From the NCBI GenBank assembly GCA_007130445.1, contig SLSM01000400.1, forward strand, positions 1 through 6,476: a DNA stretch of 6,476 nt. Reading direction: 5' to 3'. Shown piece after piece: positions 1 to 5,098 of this stretch (positions are counted from its first letter, which is position 1; every line of letters begins with the position of its first letter). Source of the stretch: Trueperaceae bacterium (GTDB lineage: Bacteria; Deinococcota; Deinococci; Deinococcales; Trueperaceae). The notes beneath the pieces were generated by a model that was not told the DNA's origin, did no database searches, and worked only from the letters and a program-made list of their open reading frames with translations. The position numbers were made by a program, and so were the translations under genes.

Positions 1-127
1 CAGCGAACAGGTACCGCGCTACATGCTGCCGACGCGGTGGCTCCGCTGCGCCGAACTGCCCGTGAACGCCAACGGCAAGATCGACCGACCGGCGCTGCGA
101 AGGCGCTTCGAGGAGGCACGGTCATGA
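1..127 (+). CDS. C-terminal end of an amino-acid-type adenylation enzyme (5' truncated)
   Basis: Only the last 41 codons and the TGA stop (125-127) lie in the window, read from base 2. The visible peptide holds the A10 core motif of class I adenylate-forming enzymes, LPVNANGKIDRPALRRRF. Its lysine (NGK) is the residue that in this superfamily catalyses adenylation of the carboxylate substrate. The preceding QVPRYMLPTRW is the usual lead-in to A10. The NGKIDR wording is typical of NRPS adenylation domains and DltA-like aminoacyl carrier-protein ligases, whereas acyl-CoA ligases more often read SGK(V/I)(R/L)R. The enzyme therefore probably activates an amino acid and loads it onto the carrier protein encoded immediately downstream, whose ATG overlaps this stop (ATGA). 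Substrate specificity cannot be read because the N-terminal domain with the pocket residues is outside the window. It could also be the end of a larger multidomain protein. Confidence 0.85.
   Translation, partial: SEQVPRYMLPTRWLRCAELPVNANGKIDRPALRRRFEEARS
111..116 (+). promoter_or_regulatory. Ribosome binding site of the first carrier protein
   Basis: AGGAGG is a perfect Shine-Dalgarno core, 7 nt before the ATG at 124. It lies inside the last codons of the upstream adenylation enzyme. It decides the carrier-protein start against an in-frame ATG further upstream at 37, which would fall deep inside the preceding gene. Confidence 0.75.
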
Positions 128-441
128 CGAACGGTGACGATGGCCGGGTCGCCGGTCCTGACGCCTGCGGTCACACGACGGCGGACGCGCACGGCGCCGT
201 GGGCGCTGCGGGCGTGCACGCGGTGTTCAGAGACGTGCTCCGCGTCCGCGTTCCAGACGACGACACCGACGTGATCGCGACCGGGTTGCTCGACTCGCTC
301 GGCGTCGCCGAACTGCTGCTCACGCTCGAGGAGCGCTTCGCCATCGCGATCGACATGGCCACGTTGGAACTCGACGACATTCGCAGCGTCCGGTCGATCG
401 TCGCGTTCGTCGCACGGCTGGTCGACGAGCGAGGACGATGA
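124..441 (+). CDS. Acyl/aminoacyl carrier protein (phosphopantetheine-binding)
   Basis: A 105-residue free-standing carrier protein. The phosphopantetheine attachment site is Ser58 in the motif GLLDSLGVAELLLTLEERF, followed by the helix III region ending in SVRSIVAFVARLV. A PPTase elsewhere in the genome would have to convert it to the holo form. The thiol arm would then carry the residue activated by the adenylation enzyme whose stop codon overlaps this ATG. The start at 124 has a perfect AGGAGG 7 nt upstream. About 20 N-terminal residues (Gly/Ala/Asp-rich, no clear secondary structure) precede the helix I region and have no counterpart in the second carrier protein of this window. Its stop overlaps the next gene by ATGA, so translation of all three genes is probably coupled. 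The GxLDSxGVxEL pattern resembles discrete carriers of DltC-like or polysaccharide-modification systems more than fatty-acid AcpP; that placement is inference. Confidence 0.88.
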   Translation: MTNGDDGRVAGPDACGHTTADAHGAVGAAGVHAVFRDVLRVRVPDDDTDVIATGLLDSLGVAELLLTLEERFAIAIDMATLELDDIRSVRSIVAFVARLVDERGR

Positions 442-977
442 CCCGTGGCCGCCGCGTGACACCCTCTGCGACCAGCGAGCCCATGGAGCAGGAGCACGTC
501 GCGCTGGTCGCAACCTGGCTCACCCGTCCGGACGTGACGCAGTGGCTCGACTTCGGGCGCGGTCGCCAGAGCCTTCCGGCGGCGGCGTTGACGATCATGC
601 TGCGGCAGGACGCACATCGGCTGTGGCTCGTGCGCGAGCCTGGCGGCGAGCCGGTGGGGATCGTCGCGCTGGGCGAGATCAACCCGGTGTTCGGCACGGC
701 CGTGCTCTGGTACGCCGTCGGCGCAGTGGAGGCGCGCGGCCGTGGCGTCGCGACGACCGCCGTGACGGCGGCGCTCGGCGAGGCCTTCGGCCCCCTCGCG
801 CTGCATGCCGTGCAGGCGTGGGTCGTCGATGGCAACGAGGCCTCGGTCCGCGTGTTGCGACGGAACGGCTTCCGATCGGTCGGGCGCCAGCGTGCCTGCC
901 ACGTCATCGACGGGGAGCGACGTGATCGAGTGCTGTTCGATCGGCTGGCCGACGACGGGGACCGACACCGTACCTGA
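438..977 (+). CDS. GNAT-family N-acyltransferase
   Basis: A 179-residue protein with the GCN5-related acetyltransferase fold. The N-terminal part reads PMEQEHVALVATWLTRPDVTQWL (in two runs: PMEQEHVALV, then ATWLTRPDVTQWL), as in single-domain GNATs. The central beta strand VLWYAVG leads into the acyl-CoA pyrophosphate loop R100-G-R-G-V-A105, matching the RGxGxA/G motif A. NEASVRVLRRNGFRSVG (about 133-148) is the usual motif B segment, in which the Asn and the NGF turn are conserved. It probably transfers an acyl group from CoA, or from the carrier protein encoded just upstream, to an amino group. In a polysaccharide context an amino sugar or carrier-bound amino acid is a plausible acceptor, but no residue shows which. 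Its ATG overlaps the carrier-protein stop (ATGA), with only a weak GAGG nearby, which fits termination-reinitiation. GTG at 456 is an alternative start. A 116-bp gap follows. Confidence 0.85.
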   Translation: MTRGRRVTPSATSEPMEQEHVALVATWLTRPDVTQWLDFGRGRQSLPAAALTIMLRQDAHRLWLVREPGGEPVGIVALGEINPVFGTAVLWYAVGAVEARGRGVATTAVTAALGEAFGPLALHAVQAWVVDGNEASVRVLRRNGFRSVGRQRACHVIDGERRDRVLFDRLADDGDRHRT

Positions 978-978
978 A

Positions 979-1035
979 GGCGCGCGAGTCGTCTGGTGCG
1001 GCCGGGCTAGACTACCCGAGCGCACGGCGCGCGAG
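979..1035 (+). repeat. Spaced 10-bp direct repeat in the gap before the AsnB-like gene
   Basis: GGCGCGCGAG occurs at 979-988 and again at 1026-1035, both inside the only sizeable same-strand gap of the window and flanking the promoter-like TAGACT. The spacing start to start is 47 bp. It could be a pair of regulator sites, but a GC-only decamer of this kind can recur by chance in such a GC-rich sequence. Confidence 0.25.
1008..1013 (+). promoter_or_regulatory. Possible -10 element (TAGACT) upstream of the AsnB-like gene
   Basis: TAGACT fits the TANNNT form of many high-GC actinobacterial -10 elements and is the most AT-rich spot in the 116-bp gap. It sits about 80 bp before the ATG at 1094. 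No convincing -35 (TTGACA-like) is present 16-18 bp upstream, so this is only a candidate. If real, it would let the second gene group be transcribed separately from the first. Confidence 0.3.
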
Positions 1036-1057
1036 CGTCGCAGGCAGGGCGATGGGC

Positions 1058-1087
1058 GTCCGACGACGTCCGTCCTGGAGGTCGGAC
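1058..1087 (+). promoter_or_regulatory. Inverted repeat enclosing the Shine-Dalgarno of the AsnB-like gene
   Basis: The arms GTCCGAC (1058-1064) and GTCGGAC (1081-1087) are perfectly complementary over 7 bp and enclose 16 nt. The ribosome binding site GGAGGT (1077-1082) lies at the end of the loop and its last two bases are in the stem. The ATG is at 1094, 11 nt after the site. A 5' leader hairpin here could modulate ribosome access, or the repeat could be a dyad operator. Neither is demonstrated. Confidence 0.35.
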
Positions 1088-1093
1088 ACCACC

Positions 1094-3181
1094 ATGTGCG
1101 GCATTGCGGGCATCTTCCCGAGGACCGGCGGCGCCTCAGCCGACGCGTTGCTGCCACTGATGGGCGGCGAGCTGGCGCACCGTGGGCCGGACGGCGTCGG
1201 CATGTACGTCGACGAGCCGTTCGGCATGGTGAACACGCGCCTGTCGATCATCGACCTCGCCGGCGGCGACCAGCCGCTCTCGAGCGAGGACGGCCGCTAC
1301 TGGGTGATGCAGAACGGCGAGCTGTACAACTACCCGGAGCTGATGGCCGAACTCGAGGCGCTGGGCCACAGGTTCGCGACGCGCTCGGACACCGAGGTGC
1401 TGGTGCACGCCTTCGAGGCGTGGGGCGAGGCGTGTCTGGAGCGGTTGAACGGCGAGTTCGCGTTCGCGATCTGGGACCGCCACACGCGCGAGCTCTTCCT
1501 CGCGCGCGATCGCTTCGGCATCCGGCCGCTGTTCCTGGCCGAGTTCGGGGGCGACGTCGCCTTCGCGTCCGAGGCCAAGGCGCTGCTGCGCCACCCGGCC
1601 GCCGAGCGCCGGCTCGATCCCCTGGCGTTGGTCGAGACGTTCACCCTGTGGTCGGTCCTGCCGGACCGCAGCGCGTTCGAGGGCGTGTTCGAGCTCCCGC
1701 CGGGGCATTGCGTGACGATCGACGAGCGTGGCCTGGGCCCGCTCCGGTGCTGGTGGGACGTCCGCTTCGGCCCTCGCGAGGGCCGTTCTCGCGAGGGCCG
1801 CCCGCGCGAGGGCCGTTCTCGCGAGGGCCGCCCGCGCGAGCACCCCGACGCCCTCGCCGAGGAGCTGCTCGGCCACCTCGACCAGGCCACCCGCATCCGC
1901 CTTCGCGCCGATGTCCCGGTCGGCGTGTACCTGTCGGGCGGCCTCGACTCCTCGGCCACCGCCGCGCTGGCCAGGCGCCACACCAGCGCCGAGCTGCAGG
2001 CCTTCAGCGTGGGCTTCGAGGACGCGCGCTTCGACGAGAGCGTCTTCCAGGACCGCATGGCGGCCGCCCTCGGCGTGCGGCTGCAGCGCCTGACGGTCTC
2101 GAGCGCCGACATCGCCGAGGCCTTCCCCGAGGTGGTGGCGGCGGCGGAGAAGACCATACTGCGGACCGCCCCCGGGCCGCTGCTGCGGCTCTCCCGAACG
2201 GTGCGCGAGGCCGGTTTCAAGGTGGTGTTGACCGGCGAGGGCGCGGACGAGCTGTTCGGCGGCTACGGCATCTTCCAGGAGGCGATGATCCGCCGCTTCT
2301 GGGCGCGCCAACCCGACTCGCGGCTCCGACCGGCGCTCCTCGGCCGCGTGTACCCCTACCTGTCGCGCGACCTGGCGCAGAGCGGCGGCGGCTTCATGGC
2401 GGGCTTCTTCCGCGAGGGCCTCGAGGCGCTCGACGACCCGCTGTACAGCCACCGGCCGCGCTTCCGGACGACCTCGCGAGCCCTGCGCTTCCTCACCCCA
2501 GAGCTGCGCGCCGCGGCCGCCGAGCGCGGCGACCCCGAGGCACGGCTGCTGGCGCGTCTCCCGGCCGGCTTCGACGACGTCGGACCGCTCGGCCAGGCCC
2601 AGTACCTGGAGATCCACACGTTCATGACCGGCTACCTGCTCCACTCGCAGGGCGATCGCATGCTGATGGCCAACTCGGTCGAGGGCCGCTTCCCGTTCCT
2701 GGACGTGCACGTGGCCGAGTTCGCCGCGAGCCTGCCGGAGCGCTTGCGCCTGCGCGACCTGGAGGAGAAGCACCTGCTGCGCCGCGCCGTGGCGCCGCTC
2801 CTGCCGAGCGACATCGGCGCTCGCGCGAAGCGACCCTACCGGGCGCCGATCGTGCGCGCCTTCTTCGGACCCGCTGCCCCCGCCTACGTGCGCGAGGCGT
2901 TGTCGCCGGAGCGGATCGCGGCCGCCGGTTGCTTCACGCCGCGGGCGGTGGAACGGCTCGTCGCGAAGTGCGAGCGCTACGTGGCCACCGGCCTGGGCGA
3001 GGGCGACGAGATGGCGCTCGTCGGTGTGCTGTCGACGCAGCTGCTGCACGAGCACCTGGTCGACGCGCCGCGCCTGGCCGAGCCGGCCGTGGCGACGCGC
3101 CTGGTGCGGGGGGCGCAGGTGCATCGCGGCGCGCGCCCCGACGAGGGTACGCTTCGGACCATGCCGACTGGAGACGCCTGA
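1094..3181 (+). CDS. Glutamine-dependent amidotransferase, asparagine synthase (AsnB-like) family
   Basis: A 695-residue two-domain enzyme. The start is fixed by Cys2 of MCGIAGIF, the N-terminal nucleophile of class II glutamine amidotransferases, which must be exposed after Met removal; an in-frame ATG at 1052 would bury it. The glutaminase domain (about 2-215) keeps the glutamine-binding residues R49 (TRLSIIDL), N74 (NGELYN) and D99 (SDTEVL). The ATP-pyrophosphatase domain (about 256-640) has the PP-loop SGGLDSS (281-287), GEGADELFGGY (381-391), EGRFPFLD (530-537) and KRPYRAP (579-585). Ammonia from glutamine would be channelled to an adenylated carboxylate to give an amide. True asparagine synthesis is possible. 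AsnB homologues of polysaccharide loci (WbtH/WbpS-type) amidate sugar carboxylates, and similar ones accompany AMP ligases in exosortase/EPS clusters, so the neighbours favour a dedicated role. A repeat-built insert occupies residues 228-249, and the last 30 or so residues look non-conserved. The next gene starts 4 nt after the stop. Confidence 0.93.
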   Translation: MCGIAGIFPRTGGASADALLPLMGGELAHRGPDGVGMYVDEPFGMVNTRLSIIDLAGGDQPLSSEDGRYWVMQNGELYNYPELMAELEALGHRFATRSDTEVLVHAFEAWGEACLERLNGEFAFAIWDRHTRELFLARDRFGIRPLFLAEFGGDVAFASEAKALLRHPAAERRLDPLALVETFTLWSVLPDRSAFEGVFELPPGHCVTIDERGLGPLRCWWDVRFGPREGRSREGRPREGRSREGRPREHPDALAEELLGHLDQATRIRLRADVPVGVYLSGGLDSSATAALARRHTSAELQAFSVGFEDARFDESVFQDRMAAALGVRLQRLTVSSADIAEAFPEVVAAAEKTILRTAPGPLLRLSRTVREAGFKVVLTGEGADELFGGYGIFQEAMIRRFWARQPDSRLRPALLGRVYPYLSRDLAQSGGGFMAGFFREGLEALDDPLYSHRPRFRTTSRALRFLTPELRAAAAERGDPEARLLARLPAGFDDVGPLGQAQYLEIHTFMTGYLLHSQGDRMLMANSVEGRFPFLDVHVAEFAASLPERLRLRDLEEKHLLRRAVAPLLPSDIGARAKRPYRAPIVRAFFGPAAPAYVREALSPERIAAAGCFTPRAVERLVAKCERYVATGLGEGDEMALVGVLSTQLLHEHLVDAPRLAEPAVATRLVRGAQVHRGARPDEGTLRTMPTGDA
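1768..1785. repeat. 18-bp perfect palindrome at the edge of the tandem repeat
   Basis: CGGCCCTCGCGAGGGCCG is identical to its own reverse complement across all 18 bases. It lies inside the AsnB-like coding sequence, and its right half forms the beginning of the tandem repeat starting at 1775. The core octamer CTCGCGAG recurs at 1788-1795 and 1818-1825. Such a palindrome can form a cruciform and promote replication slippage, a plausible origin for the neighbouring expansion. Confidence 0.8.
1775..1840 (+). repeat. In-frame 15/30-bp tandem repeat in the AsnB-like interdomain linker
   Basis: The array is four full 15-bp units plus 6 bp. Units 1 and 3 (CGCGAGGGCCGTTCT) are identical, and units 2 and 4 (CGCGAGGGCCGCCCG) are identical, so it is also a perfect 30-bp tandem duplication. 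It encodes REGRS and REGRP alternately, twice each, then RE (residues 228-249). The length is a multiple of three and the frame is kept. It falls between the glutaminase and synthase domains (after WWDVRFGP and before HPDALAEELL), where family members vary in length, so the protein can probably tolerate it. Perfect identity of the copies at DNA level suggests recent expansion. Confidence 0.95.
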
Positions 3182-3185
3182 GGCC

Positions 3186-4817
3186 GTGACCGCCCCGCGG
3201 TACCAGCGCCTGTTGCACGACGCACTGCTCGTGCACGCCGCCGAGCGGCCCGACCACCCGGCGGTGATCACGGCCGACGAGCGCCTCGGTTACGCGGCGC
3301 TGGCCGATCGCGCCGCGCGTCTCGCTCGCGCCCTCCAGGACCGCGGCGTGCGGCGCGGCGACCGCGTGGCGGTCTATCTCGAGAACGGCGCGACGGTGGT
3401 GGCCGCGATCTACGCCGCCTCGCTCGCGGGCGCGGCGTTCATGGTGGTGAACCCGCAGACGAAGGCGGACAAGCTGCGTTTCCTCCTCGCCGACGCCGGG
3501 GCGGCGGCGCTGATCAGCGACGTGCGCCTCGCCCGCGTGGCGGCGCCGGTGGCGGCGGACCTCGAACACCTGCACACGCTGGTGCTCGCCGGACCCGCCG
3601 ACGCCGTGGCCGAGACGCCGGGCGCGCTCGCGCTCGACGCCGTGCTCGCCGACGGCGCAGCGGAGCCGCTGCCGCGCGGCGTCATCCCGCTCGACCTGGC
3701 CGCGCTCGTCTACACGTCGGGCAGCACCGGCAACCCCAAGGGCGTGATGCTGTCGCACCAGAACATGGTGTTCGCCCAGGGGAGCCTCAGCCAGTACCTC
3801 CGTCTCGCCAGCGACGACCGCATCCTCAACGTGCTGCCGCTGGCCTTCGACTACGGCCTCTACCAGGCGTTGATGGCCGTGCACATGGGCGCCACGCTGG
3901 TGCTCGAGGCGTCGTTCGCCTTCCCGGCGCAGGTGGTGAGGCGGATCCGGGAGGAACGCGTCACCGTCGTCCCGGGCGTACCGACCGTGTTCGCGACGCT
4001 GCTGTCGCTGCACCGCAACGCGCCGCTCGCGCTGCCGAGCGTGCGGCGGCTCACCAACACCGCCGCGCATCTGCCCGACGACTACGTGCCCGGGCTGCTC
4101 GAGATGGCGCCCGACGCGCTCGTCTTCAAGATGTACGGGCTGACCGAGTGCAAGCGCGTGTGCTACCTCGAGCCGGAGCTCGTCCTGGCCAAGCCGATGT
4201 CGGTCGGGAAGGCGATCCCGGGGACCGAGGCGTTCGTGCTGCGTGACGACGGCAGCCCCGCCGCGCCGGGCGAGACGGGCGTGCTGCACGTGCGCGGGCC
4301 GCACGTGATGATGGGCTACTGGAACCTGCCCGACGAAACCGCGAGGATGCTGGTGCCCGGTCGCTACCCCGGTGAGCGCATGTTGTGCACGCACGACTTC
4401 TTCACGACCGACGCGGACGGCTTCCTGTACTTCGTCGGCCGCAGCGACGACATCATCAAGAGCCGCGGCGAGAAGGTCGCGCCGGTGGAGGTCGAGAACG
4501 CCTTGGCCACCATCCCCGGCGTGCGCGAGGTGGCCGTGATCGGGGTGCCGGACGACCTGCAGGGGCAGGCGGTGCGGGCGTTCGTCGTGCTCGACGAGGG
4601 CACGACGATGGGTGAGCGCGAGTTCCGCCGACACTGCATGGCGCGGCTCGAGGCGTTCATGGTGCCGCGCGACGTGGTGTTCCTCGACGCGCTGCCGAGG
4701 ACCGACAGCGGCAAGGTGCGTAAGAAATCCTTGACGGAGGGCGTGTCACCCTCGGAGGAGCAGCGATCTCCAGGCGCACCCGCGCGGAGCGTCGACGAGG
4801 AGGGGCCCGTGCCATGA
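3186..4817 (+). CDS. Class I adenylate-forming acyl ligase (AMP-dependent synthetase family)
   Basis: A 543-residue AMP-binding enzyme that would activate a carboxylic acid as acyl-AMP and pass it to a thiol. The core motifs are present in order: A3 P-loop TSGSTGNPKG (177-186), A5 YGLTE (317-321), A7/A8 GRSDDIIKSRGEKV (418-431) and A10 LPRTDSGKVRKKSL with the catalytic lysine K510. The length suits a single-module ligase with no fused carrier domain. The SGKVRKK ending is acyl-CoA-ligase-like, in contrast to NGKIDR of the ligase at the window start. The carrier protein begins inside the stop codon (ATGA), so that carrier, rather than CoA, is the likely acceptor. It resembles the acyl-CoA ligase group of exosortase/EPS loci, but this was not tested. 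GTG at 3186 follows GGAG (3170-3173) at a long 12-nt spacing, and AsnB ends 4 nt earlier. The last 28 or so residues (TEGVSPSEEQ... to PVP) have atypical codons and look like a non-conserved tail. Confidence 0.9.
   Translation: MTAPRYQRLLHDALLVHAAERPDHPAVITADERLGYAALADRAARLARALQDRGVRRGDRVAVYLENGATVVAAIYAASLAGAAFMVVNPQTKADKLRFLLADAGAAALISDVRLARVAAPVAADLEHLHTLVLAGPADAVAETPGALALDAVLADGAAEPLPRGVIPLDLAALVYTSGSTGNPKGVMLSHQNMVFAQGSLSQYLRLASDDRILNVLPLAFDYGLYQALMAVHMGATLVLEASFAFPAQVVRRIREERVTVVPGVPTVFATLLSLHRNAPLALPSVRRLTNTAAHLPDDYVPGLLEMAPDALVFKMYGLTECKRVCYLEPELVLAKPMSVGKAIPGTEAFVLRDDGSPAAPGETGVLHVRGPHVMMGYWNLPDETARMLVPGRYPGERMLCTHDFFTTDADGFLYFVGRSDDIIKSRGEKVAPVEVENALATIPGVREVAVIGVPDDLQGQAVRAFVVLDEGTTMGEREFRRHCMARLEAFMVPRDVVFLDALPRTDSGKVRKKSLTEGVSPSEEQRSPGAPARSVDEEGPVP
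4798..4805 (+). promoter_or_regulatory. Strong ribosome binding site of the second carrier protein
   Basis: AGGAGGGG lies 8 nt before the ATG at 4814, inside the tail codons of the ligase. It is the strongest Shine-Dalgarno in this gene group. That fits a carrier protein needed in larger amounts than the enzymes that load it. Confidence 0.75.
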
Positions 4818-5098
4818 CCGAGATCGAGCGCGACATCCGCGAGTTCATCGCCGAGAACTTCATCCTCGACGCCGGCTCCCTGGCGAGCGATGCGTCGCTC
4901 ACGCAGAGCGGCGTGCTCGACTCGATGGGCGTGCTGGAACTGATCATGTTCATCGAGCAGCGCTTCGCGATCACCGTGCCCGACGACCATGCCGTGCCTG
5001 AGAACCTCGACAGCGTCGAGCGCATCGCTCGCTACGTGCGCGACATGCTCGACGCCGCCGCGGACGCGGCGGCCGGCAGTGACGCGCGTGTCGCCTGA
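4814..5098 (+). CDS. Second acyl carrier protein (phosphopantetheine-binding)
   Basis: A 94-residue free-standing carrier protein. Ser37 in GVLDSMGVLELIMFIEQRF is the expected phosphopantetheine attachment site. The following PENLDSVERIARYVRDML is the usual helix III/IV region. The N-terminal helix MTEIERDIREFIAENFIL is well formed. The C-terminal 15 or so residues are Ala/Asp-rich and probably disordered. The ATG overlaps the ligase stop (ATGA), pairing it with that enzyme as acceptor of the acyl-AMP. It shares the GxLDSxGVxEL...IExRFAI pattern with the first carrier protein of this window but differs in most surrounding residues, so the two are related paralogues with separate partners. The downstream ATP-pyrophosphatase gene starts inside its last codons. 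Confidence 0.92.
   Translation: MTEIERDIREFIAENFILDAGSLASDASLTQSGVLDSMGVLELIMFIEQRFAITVPDDHAVPENLDSVERIARYVRDMLDAAADAAAGSDARVA

Noticed and set aside
1052..1093. In-frame upstream ATG adding 14 residues to the AsnB-like protein
   Set aside because: The catalytic cysteine must directly follow the initiator Met. The ATG at 1094 also has GGAGGT 11 nt upstream.
1775..1840. Tandem repeat considered as a CRISPR-like or mobile-element signature
   Set aside because: The units are contiguous with no spacers, encode protein in frame, and have no cas or transposase gene nearby.
3148..3153. TACGCT as a possible -10 for the acyl ligase, inside the end of the AsnB-like gene
   Set aside because: It fits TANNNT but has no -35-like hexamer upstream, and the 4-nt spacing of the two genes makes an internal promoter unnecessary.
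805..3189. Long + strand open frame of 794 codons across the AsnB-like gene in another frame
   Set aside because: It is Arg/Pro/Ala-rich with no recognisable motif, and it overlaps a gene with full catalytic motifs. Long false frames are expected at this GC content.
1136..3271. 711-codon open frame on the - strand opposite the AsnB-like gene
   Set aside because: It is an antisense shadow: low-complexity His/Arg/Ala/Gln composition, no motif, and it spans the 15-bp repeat as ARTALARAAL only because the repeat length is a multiple of three.
2934..4634. 566-codon open frame on the - strand opposite the acyl ligase
   Set aside because: It is an antisense shadow of a clearly motif-bearing ligase gene, with compositionally biased protein and no start context.
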